A stretch of 12,042 nt of DNA from Christensenella sp. UBA5893 (GTDB taxonomy: Bacteria; Bacillota; Clostridia; Christensenellales; UBA1242), in assembly GCA_002431905.1 (NCBI GenBank), contig DJER01000038.1, forward strand, positions 1-12,042, in the 5' to 3' direction. Position numbers and translations under genes: made by a program. Shown piece by piece: positions 5,966 to 12,042 of this stretch. Positions within the stretch are counted from its first letter, which is position 1, and every line of letters begins with the position of its first letter. The notes beneath the pieces were generated by a model. That model was not told where the DNA came from, searched no databases, and was given only the letters and a program-made list of their open reading frames with translations.

Positions 5966-6496
5966 TTAAACATTACATTCAATAAGTCCAAGTTCTCCAT
6001 CTTTTCTGTTGTACAAGATGTTTACTTTGCCGGTTTCTGCATTAAGGAATACAAAGAAGTCATGTTCCAAGTTTTCCAAAAATTCTTCTGCATCAGCAAG
6101 AGTGAGTGGGTCAAGATTAAATGTCTTTTTCTTGTAAATTGTTTTTTCTTTTTCTTTTGGTTCTTTGTCCAAAAATTCATATTTTGGTGAATCAAATGCA
6201 CCTTTTTTGAGTTTGTCACGATTTCTTGTGGCATATTTTATAATTTGTTTTTCAATTTTTGGCAAAACAATATCAATGTTTTCATACATGTTTTCGCCAT
6301 ATGTTTCACTTCTATAAATATTGCCTTTATTTATAATTGTAAGTTCAAGTTTAAACCTTTTGCCTTCTTTTGCGCAAACGACTTTTGCCTTTGCGTCATC
6401 ATTAAAATATCTGTCAAGTTTTTCAATTTTCTTTTCAAGCAAAGCACGAAGTCTAACCCCAACATCATAATTTCTTTCAACAATTTCAATTTTCAT
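5966..6496 (-). CDS. hpf: Ribosome hibernation promoting factor, long form
   Basis: This 176-residue protein has the two-domain layout of long HPF (also called YvyD/RaiA-like). Residues 1-100 are the S30AE-type domain that binds the decoding centre of the 30S subunit. A charged linker follows (about 101-122, KEPKEKEKTIYKKK). The C-terminal dimerisation domain (123-173) contains the family pattern LEHDFFVFLNAETGKVNILYNRKDGELGLIE. Long HPF joins two 70S ribosomes into inactive 100S dimers in stationary phase or stress. Length and both domains are normal, so the protein should be functional. The start is supported by AAAGGGAGG (6509-6501) upstream of the ATG. It is transcribed divergently from glnN from its own promoter and ends at a hairpin that also governs the next gene. 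Confidence 0.95.
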   Translation of the reverse strand: MKIEIVERNYDVGVRLRALLEKKIEKLDRYFNDDAKAKVVCAKEGKRFKLELTIINKGNIYRSETYGENMYENIDIVLPKIEKQIIKYATRNRDKLKKGAFDSPKYEFLDKEPKEKEKTIYKKKTFNLDPLTLADAEEFLENLEHDFFVFLNAETGKVNILYNRKDGELGLIECNV

Positions 6497-6519
6497 AATT
6501 GCCTCCCTTTGATATTTGT

Positions 6520-6547
6520 ATTATACCAAAGAAAAATTAAAAAGCAA
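6520..6547 (-). promoter_or_regulatory. hpf promoter
   Basis: A perfect TATAAT (6525-6520) is preceded after 16 bases by TTGCTT (6547-6542). The predicted start near 6513 gives a leader of about 16 bases holding the ribosome binding site. No stress-sigma motif was evident. Confidence 0.65.
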
Positions 6548-6639
6548 AACAAAAAAGACGATTTATTGTAATATTTGTTTTTTGACTTTTGAACCCAAAA
6601 TCTAAATTTCACACAAATAAAAAAATATCATAATATATA

Positions 6640-6668
6640 TTGACAAATTTTTTTGGAGCGAGTAATAT
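6640..6668 (+). promoter_or_regulatory. glnN promoter
   Basis: A perfect TTGACA (6640-6645) and TAATAT (6663-6668) are separated by 17 bases. The predicted start is near 6675-6678, at or just before the ATG of the leader peptide, giving a leader of about 135 bases before glnN. The same TAATAT form of the -10 box occurs in the XRE gene promoter in this window. Confidence 0.7.
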
Positions 6669-6677
6669 ATGCATTGT

Positions 6678-6719
6678 ATGAAAAAATTTCAACAACAACA
6701 AAATATTCTTTTATTGTAA
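6678..6719 (+). CDS. Gln-rich leader peptide MKKFQQQQNILLL upstream of glnN
   Basis: A short open frame of 13 codons runs from ATG (6678) to TAA (6717-6719). Codons 5-8 are four consecutive CAA glutamine codons (6690-6701). An in-frame ATG nine bases upstream (6669) would add MHC and has GGAG (6655-6658) before it, but it lies upstream of the predicted transcription start. With the start near 6675-6678 the peptide would be translated from an almost leaderless message, a pattern also predicted for two other genes in this window. Position, length and codon content match the control codons of an amino-acid attenuation leader for a glutamine synthetase gene. Translation itself is inferred. Confidence 0.7.
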   Translation: MKKFQQQQNILLL

Positions 6720-6792
6720 ATATTTGTTACAATTGTTTTGTTGTATAAAAAATTAGAAATAAAAACAACCAAAGCAAATTGGTTGTTTTTTT
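6690..6792 (+). promoter_or_regulatory. Predicted glutamine-responsive attenuator of glnN
   Basis: Four segments can form exclusive pairs. Segment 1, inside the Gln codons (ACAACAAAA, 6695-6703), is perfectly complementary to segment 2 (TTTTGTTGT, 6736-6744). Segment 2 can alternatively pair with segment 3 (6765-6777): five pairs GTTGT/ACAAC, one mismatch, then TTT/AAA and, past a bulge, three more. Segment 3 is the 5' arm of the terminator (6761-6772), whose 3' arm is 6779-6790. The model: a ribosome stalled on CAA codons for lack of glutaminyl-tRNA hides segment 1, frees 2 to hold 3, and allows read-through into glnN. With charged tRNA, 1:2 forms and the terminator folds. An inverted repeat ATTGTAA-N7-TTACAAT (6713-6733) spans the leader stop codon and may fold as an accessory hairpin. 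Confidence 0.65.
6761..6792 (+). terminator. Intrinsic terminator in the glnN leader
   Basis: A 12-bp stem (6761-6772 with 6779-6790, core AACAACCAA/TTGGTTGTT) closes the six-base loop AGCAAA and runs into a tract of seven T. It lies just upstream of the AAAAGGAG ribosome binding site (6797-6804) of glnN. The upstream gene hpf is divergent, so this hairpin has no upstream gene to terminate and most likely acts as an attenuator. Confidence 0.85.
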
Positions 6793-6809
6793 GTTTAAAA
6801 GGAGAATTT

Positions 6810-8861
6810 ATGAAATCAAAAACAGAAAAATTATTTGGAGAATTTGTATTTAGTGACAAGGTTATGAAAAAATATCTTGACCCATTTTCATTTCATACAT
6901 ACAATAAAATAAAAAATGAAGGTGGCGCATTAACATACAATATTGCACAAAAAATTGCAAAAGCAGTTATGAAATGGGCAAAGAGTAAAGGTGCATCACA
7001 TTACACACATTGGTTTATGCCATTAACAAACCAAAGTGCTGGCAAGCAAGTGTCTTTTATTGAACCAACAAAGGGTAATAAGTTTATTGAAAAATTTTCG
7101 GCAAAAGACTTGATTAAAGGCGAAACTGATGCATCAAGTTTTCCAAATGGTGGAGAAAGAATGACATTTGAAGCAAGAGGATACACTGTTTGGGATTACA
7201 CTTCGCCAATATTTATAAAAGAAGATAGTGCAAAAAATAGAGTTGTGTATATCCCAACCGCTTTTTGTTCATATAATGGCACTTGTTTGGATGAAAAAAC
7301 ACCATTACTTAGAGCACTTGAAAGTTTAAGTGAAAATTCGGTTAAACTAATAAATTTATTAGGTTACAAAAAGGTAAAAAAAGTAAATTTGAGCGTTGGT
7401 GCTGAACAAGAATACTTTTTAATAAATTCAAAAGATTTTGATAAACGTATTGATTTAAAATTCGTTGGGAGAACTTTGCTTGGTGCAAAATCAATAAAAT
7501 CACAAGAATTGTGTTCACATTATTTTGGTGTTATTGAAGATAAAATTGGTGTATTTATGAATGATGTAAATAACACTTTATGGAAGATGGGAATAAGTGC
7601 CAAATTGCAACATAATGAAGTTGCACCAAATCAATATGAAATTGTACCAATATATAGTTTGGCAAACATCAGTTGTGACCAAAACTATCTAATTCTTCAA
7701 ACGATAAAAGAAACAGCACAAAGGTACAATATGACTGCACTTTTCAGTGAAAAACCATTTAATGGAATCAATGGTAGTGGAAAACATGCCAATTTGTCAA
7801 TAAGCACTGACACAGGAATCAACTTATTTGATTTGGGGCTTGAAGATAGGTTGTTATTTTACACTTTCTTTGTTTGTATGGTCTCGGGCATAGACAAATA
7901 TAACAAACTAATAAGGTTGTCGACTGCGAATAGAGATAACGATTTAAGATTGGGTGGGAATGAAGCTCCACCGGCGATTGTTTCGGTGTTCGCAAGCGAT
8001 TATGTCCAAAATGCGTTGAATATGTTTTTTGCGGACAAAAAAACTTTTGACAAGAAGAAATTTTTGGACACAAAAGTAAAAAGTTTGCCACAAGCACAAA
8101 AAGATTATTGTGATAGGAACAGAACAAGTCCGTTTGCTTTTGTTGGTAATAAGTTTGAATTTAGAATGGTAGGATCAAGTCAATCTTTAGCATTCCCTTT
8201 AACGTGCATAACAACATCACTTTCCAAAATAATCAAAGATTTGTATGAAAAATTGAAAGACAAAGAAAATGTTAGGGAAGACCTTACAAATGAATTAAAA
8301 GCACTTCTTTCTTTGCATGGCAAAGTGATAAATAATGGAAATTGTTATGACAAAAATTGGAAAGATGAAGCATTATCAAGGGGACTTATTGAATATAGAG
8401 ATAGTTTGAGCGTTTATGACAAATTGCTTGACGATGACATTGTTGAATTATTTGGGGACGCTAATGTATTAAACAAAGACGAATTGTGTTTAAGGAAACA
8501 AGCACTAACATCAAAATATATCAAAACTGTAAAACTTGAAGCAAAAACAATACTTGAAATGCTTAATAAACAAATTTACCCAGTAATAAATACATACACA
8601 AACTCATTGTCAGTTCTCATGTCAAATTCTGTTGCAAGAACAAAAACTTTGGCGACAATAACAAAACTTTATGAAGAGTTATATAAACAAGTAACAAAGT
8701 TGTCGGTTTTAACTTTTGAAAAATTTAGCGAAGATAATGAATTTATAAGACAAGAATTTTTGCCACAAATGCAAAAGGTTAGAAGTGTGTATGATGAAAT
8801 AGAAAAACTTTTGCCGACAAACTTGCTTGATATTCCAACATATAATGATATGTTATATTAG
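6810..8861 (+). CDS. glnN: Glutamine synthetase type III (GSIII)
   Basis: This 683-residue enzyme makes glutamine from glutamate, ammonia and ATP in the cytoplasm, the main entry of ammonia into biosynthesis. The length of about 700 residues is typical of GlnN and much longer than type I. Conserved active-site blocks are visible: VGAEQEYFL (196-204), LQHNEVAPNQYEI (266-278) with the metal-binding glutamate, NGINGSGKHANLSI (318-331) with the glutamate-binding loop, RLGGNEAPPAI (380-390), and RNRTSPFAFVGNKFEFRMVGSS (436-457) at the nucleotide and substrate site. The C-terminal helical part (about 470-683) is the GSIII extension. An upstream TTG could extend the frame by 24 codons, but AAAAGGAG six bases before ATG 6810 decides this start, and the extension would run through the terminator hairpin. 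It is monocistronic and controlled by the leader described above. Confidence 0.96.
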   Translation: MKSKTEKLFGEFVFSDKVMKKYLDPFSFHTYNKIKNEGGALTYNIAQKIAKAVMKWAKSKGASHYTHWFMPLTNQSAGKQVSFIEPTKGNKFIEKFSAKDLIKGETDASSFPNGGERMTFEARGYTVWDYTSPIFIKEDSAKNRVVYIPTAFCSYNGTCLDEKTPLLRALESLSENSVKLINLLGYKKVKKVNLSVGAEQEYFLINSKDFDKRIDLKFVGRTLLGAKSIKSQELCSHYFGVIEDKIGVFMNDVNNTLWKMGISAKLQHNEVAPNQYEIVPIYSLANISCDQNYLILQTIKETAQRYNMTALFSEKPFNGINGSGKHANLSISTDTGINLFDLGLEDRLLFYTFFVCMVSGIDKYNKLIRLSTANRDNDLRLGGNEAPPAIVSVFASDYVQNALNMFFADKKTFDKKKFLDTKVKSLPQAQKDYCDRNRTSPFAFVGNKFEFRMVGSSQSLAFPLTCITTSLSKIIKDLYEKLKDKENVREDLTNELKALLSLHGKVINNGNCYDKNWKDEALSRGLIEYRDSLSVYDKLLDDDIVELFGDANVLNKDELCLRKQALTSKYIKTVKLEAKTILEMLNKQIYPVINTYTNSLSVLMSNSVARTKTLATITKLYEELYKQVTKLSVLTFEKFSEDNEFIRQEFLPQMQKVRSVYDEIEKLLPTNLLDIPTYNDMLY

Positions 8862-8899
8862 AAACAAAAAGCACAACAATTATGTTGTGCTTTTTGTTT
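8862..8899. terminator. Bidirectional terminator shared by glnN and the acyltransferase gene
   Basis: The 17-bp perfect stem AAACAAAAAGCACAACA (8862-8878) pairs with TGTTGTGCTTTTTGTTT (8883-8899) around the loop ATTA. It begins directly after the glnN TAG, and its other end overlaps the TAA (8900-8898) of the convergent gene. A and T tracts allow termination in both directions. Confidence 0.9.
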
Positions 8900-9683
8900 A
8901 GTTAAGATATTCCAATTTTTTGTCATAAAATTCTTCATAAGTTTTTGTGTTAAAAGCCATGTTTTGTTCTTTAAGGTATTTGATATTATTTTTACCCGAA
9001 AGCTCATCTTGTGGGTATATTGGTTTTCCAATGTGCAAAATAAATTGTTTTCTATATATCCCGTTCTTTTTTCTTTTTAGGTTTTTGAAAGTGAAAAACA
9101 TTGGAATAATAGGTACATTGTTTTTTGTTGCATAAAAGTATGCTCCGTCAATCAGTGGTCTTGGTTTTTCATAACACCACCAAAGTGAACCTTCTGGATA
9201 GAACAAAATATAATTGTTTTTGTCAAGGTATTTGGTTATTGCTTTTGAAAAATGTCTTAAACTTGGCAAACTTTCGCCAATTGGCATAATGCCTGCACCG
9301 CGCATACATTTGCCTAGTAAACTTTTGTAATTATTAAATGGTGCAACTGTTATTCTCAATTTGTTATGCCCAATTGCTCGCTTTATTAAAATTGAATCCA
9401 TATTATTTATATGGTTTGATGTAACTATTGCTTTCTTTACACCTTTTAGATTTTCTTTTCCAACAACCTTTAGTTTAAAGTATGGAGGAATGACTAACTT
9501 TGCCACATTGAATAATGTTTTCCCAAATGAGCAACCGATTTGTGTAAAAAATCCTTTTTGCATATAATCATAGTTATCTGCAACAGGCAAAATCTTCTTT
9601 GTGTTGGGTGGGGTAGTGTGTGCCGAGAAATCTCTTGCTTTTTCACATTCATCAATTTTGTTTAGTATTTCGACTTTATTCAT
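8898..9683 (-). CDS. 1-acyl-sn-glycerol-3-phosphate acyltransferase (PlsC-like)
   Basis: This 261-residue protein belongs to the PlsC / LPLAT acyltransferase family, which transfers a fatty acyl group to lysophosphatidic acid or a similar acceptor at the inner face of the membrane during phospholipid synthesis. The catalytic H-X4-D motif is seen as HINNMD (91-96), block II as GIMPIGES (131-138), block III as FYPEGS (161-166) and block IV as VPIIPMFF (190-197). All key residues are present. A polar N-terminal stretch of about 45 residues precedes a mildly hydrophobic segment (46-70) that may be the membrane contact. An atypical feature is the WWCYEKPRPL stretch after the EGS motif. The start at 9683 has an AAAGGTAG ribosome binding site about six bases upstream, weaker than most here. 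The substrate cannot be fixed from sequence, so no gene symbol is given. Confidence 0.88.
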   Translation of the reverse strand: MNKVEILNKIDECEKARDFSAHTTPPNTKKILPVADNYDYMQKGFFTQIGCSFGKTLFNVAKLVIPPYFKLKVVGKENLKGVKKAIVTSNHINNMDSILIKRAIGHNKLRITVAPFNNYKSLLGKCMRGAGIMPIGESLPSLRHFSKAITKYLDKNNYILFYPEGSLWWCYEKPRPLIDGAYFYATKNNVPIIPMFFTFKNLKRKKNGIYRKQFILHIGKPIYPQDELSGKNNIKYLKEQNMAFNTKTYEEFYDKKLEYLN

Positions 9684-9732
9684 ATATGCTACCTTTTTGT
9701 CTTTTGTTTGAATACATTACCTTTCAGTATAG

Positions 9733-9761
9733 AGTATATATGCAAACAAAAAAAGTATCAA
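9733..9761 (-). promoter_or_regulatory. Acyltransferase gene promoter
   Basis: On the minus strand TTGATA (9761-9756) and TATACT (9738-9733) are separated by 17 bases. The predicted start near 9726 gives a leader of about 42 bases before the ATG at 9683. Confidence 0.6.
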
Positions 9762-9821
9762 CAAAAATTTAAAAATATATTCTCAAACATAATTCTACTT
9801 TGACATACCATAAAAATTCTT

Positions 9822-9840
9822 ATTCTATTTTAAATAGAAT
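9822..9840. promoter_or_regulatory. Near-perfect palindrome, candidate operator
   Basis: ATTCTATTT (9822-9830) and AAATAGAAT (9832-9840) are exact 9-bp reverse complements about a single central T. The site sits 12 bases upstream of the -35 box of the XRE gene and about 60 bases upstream of the divergent acyltransferase promoter. A regulator-binding site, possibly for the adjacent XRE protein itself, is a reasonable reading. Confidence 0.45.
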
Positions 9841-9852
9841 TGTTGTGTTTAT

Positions 9853-9881
9853 TTGAAAAATCTTTATTAAAATGATAATAT
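9853..9881 (+). promoter_or_regulatory. Promoter of the XRE regulator gene, predicted leaderless
   Basis: TTGAAA (9853-9858) and TAATAT (9876-9881) are separated by 17 bases. If the last -10 base is at -7, transcription starts at 9888, the A of the ATG. No Shine-Dalgarno sequence is present before the ATG. Confidence 0.6.
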
Positions 9882-9887
9882 AGATGT

Positions 9888-10475
9888 ATGGAAGATATAA
9901 AACAAAATATTTCAAAAAACTTAATTATGCTTCGAAAGAGTAAAAAAATGACTCAAAAAGATGTGGCAAAAGAGTTTAATTATTCAGATAAAGCAGTGTC
10001 AAGGTGGGAAATTGGCGAGTCTATGCCTGATATTGATGTGCTCCTTAAAATTTGTGATTTTTATGGTGTTGATTTCGATTGGTTAATACATGCACACGAA
10101 GAAGTCCCACAACCCAAAAAGAGCATAAAAGCACAAATTAGAATTGCAATTGCATTGCTGTTTGTTGTTAGTTGCTACACCTTGGCAACAATTATTTTTG
10201 TGTATAACATTTTGATGAAACAGTCAAGCACATGGAAAGTTTTTGTCTTTGCAACAAGCATTGCATTCATTATTTCGATATTTTGTAGCAGGAAGTGGTG
10301 GAGCAGAACGTGTACTTTCACTTTGTCGTCATTGTGCATTTGGTCTATTTTGGCGTCAATTTATGTCGCACTGTTGCCACAAACTATGGCTTGGCCAATA
10401 TTTTTGCTTGGCATACCACTTCAAACAATTATTGTTCTTGTGTTTATTATAACAAAAGATAAAACTCAAAAATAA
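9888..10475 (+). CDS. Membrane-anchored XRE-family transcriptional regulator
   Basis: This 195-residue protein has an N-terminal Cro/XRE helix-turn-helix (about 5-62). TQKDVAKEFNYSDKAVSRWEIGESMPD contains the turn and the recognition helix, with the usual KAVSRWE and G-x-x-x-PD pattern. A short linker (63-80) leads to a C-terminal half with four hydrophobic segments at about 84-107, 116-133, 142-163 and 169-188. HTH plus four helices is a common but poorly understood type of membrane-tethered regulator in Clostridia. The signal it senses is unknown. There is no ribosome binding site, and the promoter places the transcription start on the ATG. An ATG four bases upstream is out of frame. The next gene starts 51 bases later from its own strong promoter, and no terminator separates them. 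Confidence 0.85.
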   Translation: MEDIKQNISKNLIMLRKSKKMTQKDVAKEFNYSDKAVSRWEIGESMPDIDVLLKICDFYGVDFDWLIHAHEEVPQPKKSIKAQIRIAIALLFVVSCYTLATIIFVYNILMKQSSTWKVFVFATSIAFIISIFCSRKWWSRTCTFTLSSLCIWSILASIYVALLPQTMAWPIFLLGIPLQTIIVLVFIITKDKTQK

Positions 10476-10491
10476 CGCAAATAACGCAACC

Positions 10492-10520
10492 TTGACAAAA
10501 TTTGACATGGAGATTATACT
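10492..10520 (+). promoter_or_regulatory. Promoter of the transglutaminase-like gene, predicted leaderless
   Basis: A perfect TTGACA (10492-10497) and TATACT (10515-10520) are separated by 17 bases. The predicted start, seven bases after the -10 box, is exactly the A of ATG at 10527. A GGAG at 10509-10512 lies upstream of the -10 box and would not be in the transcript. Confidence 0.7.
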
Positions 10521-10526
10521 AAAAAT

Positions 10527-11879
10527 ATGGAACAAAAATATTACTACGATGCAACAAAGGGCTATTCGTTTGATAGTTATGTAAAGTTTTTTAGGTCACT
10601 TAGGCAAAAGGGTAATGCCAAGTTTGTTTATACCTTAAGGGAAGAAGACTTGCTTAAAGGCGACATTATGTCCCAAATTGAAAATATTAACATAATAATC
10701 AAAAAGTTGAAAAAGAGTGGAATTGATAAAAATGAAATAGTTATTTCTTTTTTACATGACAAATCTTACAAAACAAATTCAAACGAAAGTTGCAAAGTGT
10801 TATATGAACTTGAACAACATTTTTCTGGGTATAAGATAGGAATAGAATCTGGCGATGTTACTTGGTCAAGTGAGCAAATCGTAAATGCAAATAAAAAACT
10901 TGATAAAATTGTTGAAGACATAAAAAGTAAAAACTTATCAAAACTTGAGCAATTATTTTTGTCATATAGCATTATTACTCAAAAAATATACAAGGAAGCT
11001 TCAAACAATGAAAGTTTGTACACCTCAAGAGAAGTTTATGGGATACTGAACTCTGACAAAATTGTTTGTGTTGGTTATGTTGAATTACTAAAAGAGATAA
11101 TGGCAAGGCTTGGGATTGAAAATGATATAAAGATTTTCTCAAACAAAGTAAAATTACCCGGCAAAACAAAAACGGAATATCACGAAAATTGTATTATCTA
11201 TATAAAAGATGATAAATATGGTTTGGACGGCTATTATTATTGCGATCCAACATGGGATTCCAAGAGAGAAGGTGACACAAATATAAGACTTGCATATTTT
11301 ATGTTGCCACTTCGAGATGTAAAAAACATTAGCTCAATTATTCAAACCTATCCGGTTAGGTATGAAGAGATTGAACATTTGACAGCAACTTACAACAAAA
11401 TTTCATCATATCATAGACCGCAATATGCAGATGAAATAAGTCTTGGGCAAACAGGTCTTGTTATGACCGAAAAGTTGAGCAATTTTTTGGAAAATGACAA
11501 AAAATTGCGTGCAATGATTGGACAAAACAATATTTATTCCAATATGTCAATTGATGGAATTTATGGAAAAGACCCAAAATTTGTTTACTCATTATTAAGA
11601 CAAAGAAGCAAAGAATATAAAATATCAACAATGCTTGAACTTTTGAAAAATGTTTTAAAGAAAACAAACCCAGAAGAAACAGATGAAGCGATAAATGAAA
11701 AGGTTTCAAAAATATATCAAGAAAATTATAACAACACTCAAAAGTGTTTAAATAGGAATGCAATTTCGTGTTTTTCAATGTACCAAAATAGAATGGCAAT
11801 AAACGGCGAAAGTGTAGACAAAAACACAAAAAATATTTTGTTGAGTGTATTACCAAAAAATAACGAAAGAGAGATGTGA
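10527..11879 (+). CDS. Transglutaminase-like superfamily protein, cytoplasmic, unknown substrate
   Basis: This 450-residue protein has no signal peptide or membrane segment, so it should be cytoplasmic. Residues 1-130 form an N-terminal domain I do not recognise. The central part (about 140-260) has the ordered Cys-His-Asp pattern of transglutaminase-like cysteine enzymes: SREVYGILNSDKIVCVGYVELLKEIMARLGI with Cys181, EYHENCIIYI with His219, and GYYYCDPTWDS with Asp240. Members of this fold act as proteases, amidases or transamidases, and some are inactive. The C-terminal 190 residues are mainly helical and charged and match nothing I know. Transcription should start on the ATG, so the message is predicted leaderless. 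The last codons (AGA GAG ATG TGA) lie within the terminator stem. No neighbour suggests a substrate; the XRE gene just upstream is a possible regulator. Confidence 0.7.
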   Translation: MEQKYYYDATKGYSFDSYVKFFRSLRQKGNAKFVYTLREEDLLKGDIMSQIENINIIIKKLKKSGIDKNEIVISFLHDKSYKTNSNESCKVLYELEQHFSGYKIGIESGDVTWSSEQIVNANKKLDKIVEDIKSKNLSKLEQLFLSYSIITQKIYKEASNNESLYTSREVYGILNSDKIVCVGYVELLKEIMARLGIENDIKIFSNKVKLPGKTKTEYHENCIIYIKDDKYGLDGYYYCDPTWDSKREGDTNIRLAYFMLPLRDVKNISSIIQTYPVRYEEIEHLTATYNKISSYHRPQYADEISLGQTGLVMTEKLSNFLENDKKLRAMIGQNNIYSNMSIDGIYGKDPKFVYSLLRQRSKEYKISTMLELLKNVLKKTNPEETDEAINEKVSKIYQENYNNTQKCLNRNAISCFSMYQNRMAINGESVDKNTKNILLSVLPKNNEREM

Positions 11880-11893
11880 TATCTCTCTTTTTA
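11867..11893 (+). terminator. Terminator overlapping the end of the transglutaminase-like gene
   Basis: AAGAGAGAT (11867-11875) pairs with ATCTCTCTT (11881-11889) around the loop GTGAT, followed by a T-rich tract. The 5' arm is the last three coding codons and the stop TGA (11877-11879) lies in the loop. Confidence 0.85.
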
Positions 11894-11907
11894 TTTATAA
11901 AACTGAT

Positions 11908-12004
11908 ATGAAATTGAACCTTATTTTTGCATCGCAAAATAGCATTGCGGGGAAATATCATTCACGAACGAGAATATCATTGAACACTTGTGGTTCAATT
12001 TCAT
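11908..12004. repeat. Palindromic intergenic repeat at the right edge
   Basis: ATGAAATTGAACC (11908-11920) and GGTTCAATTTCAT (11992-12004) are perfect 13-bp reverse complements. Between them lie smaller hairpins: TTTTGC/GCAAAA (11925-11930, 11934-11939) and TTGAAC/GTTCAA (11980-11985, 11993-11998). The words AATATCATT and TTTCATT recur. Modular palindromes of this kind are typical of dispersed intergenic repeats in Clostridia. No gene is seen from 11880 to the window end. Confidence 0.6.
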
Positions 12005-12042
12005 TGTAATAAAAGCAAAGACGGACTAGCGAAGAAAAGTGC

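Noticed and set aside
5738..6190. 150-codon plus-strand open frame
   Set aside because: It is antisense to the lipoprotein gene and hpf, both with clear coding signals, and crosses the terminator between them.
6655..6671. GGAG followed by an in-frame ATG (6669) as the leader-peptide start
   Set aside because: It lies at or upstream of the predicted transcription start of the TTGACA-17-TAATAT promoter, so it is probably not in the mRNA. It is retained only as an alternative if transcription starts further upstream.
6773..6778. Hexaloop AGCAAA as an ANTAR-protein target hairpin
   Set aside because: ANTAR targets have paired hairpins with A at loop position 1 and G at position 4; here position 4 is A and no second matching hairpin was found.
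6738..6809. 24-codon upstream extension of glnN from a TTG codon
   Set aside because: It reads through the leader terminator hairpin, lacks a ribosome binding site and is not part of GSIII. AAAAGGAG before ATG 6810 fixes the start.
6675..6810. Glutamine riboswitch (glnA RNA) or T-box in the glnN leader
   Set aside because: Neither the conserved three-way junction sequence of glnA RNA nor a T-box motif is present; the Gln codons and terminator are better explained by leader-peptide attenuation.
10471..10488. Tandem duplication AATAACGCA AATAACGCA
   Set aside because: Only two 9-bp copies after the XRE stop codon; a minor slippage duplication with no evident role.
1..12042. CRISPR array, prophage, IS transposase or defence island
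   Set aside because: No regularly spaced direct repeats, no transposase, integrase, Cas or phage structural genes are encoded in the window.

Overview
The window is very AT-rich, uses a standard Gram-positive style of gene expression (GGAG ribosome binding sites, sigma-A type promoters with TTGACA and TATAAT-like boxes, intrinsic terminators with T-runs), and carries a long-form hibernation factor and a type III glutamine synthetase. This suggests a low-GC Bacillota, most likely an uncultured gut-type Clostridia. That is an inference from gene content and style; no taxonomic marker was searched.

Layout. 1-524 (minus) is the start of a membrane protein resembling the N-terminus of ComEC, running off the left edge. 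597-750 (plus) is a complete tRNA-Glu(CTC) unit with promoter and terminator. 751-1240 has no gene but is packed with hairpins and nested inverted repeats. 1326-2831 (plus) is a secreted surface protein whose promoter carries a run of ten G between the -35 and -10 boxes. A large bidirectional terminator separates it from a minus-strand block: an ABC-type ATPase with degenerate motifs and argS (one operon), preceded by a small lipoprotein gene and hpf. Divergent from hpf is glnN (6810-8861), with a 135-base leader. Then come, convergent, a PlsC-type acyltransferase (8898-9683, minus), and on the plus strand a membrane-anchored XRE regulator (9888-10475) and a transglutaminase-like protein (10527-11879). 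The right edge holds another palindromic repeat.

The most interesting element is the glnN leader. It encodes a 13-residue peptide, MKKFQQQQNILLL, with four consecutive glutamine codons, followed by mutually exclusive pairings that end in a strong terminator hairpin just before the glnN ribosome binding site. This has the layout of classical ribosome-mediated attenuation (as in the trp and his leaders), here apparently sensing glutaminyl-tRNA to control glutamine synthetase. The second is the G10 tract in a near-consensus promoter upstream of the surface protein, which has the architecture of slipped-strand promoter phase variation.

Other features of note: two neighbouring genes (XRE regulator and transglutaminase-like protein) have promoters placed so that transcription should start exactly on the A of their ATG, implying leaderless mRNAs; and the ribosome binding site of the lipoprotein lies inside the terminator hairpin of hpf. 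All of these were read from the sequence by eye; no folding, search or expression data were available.
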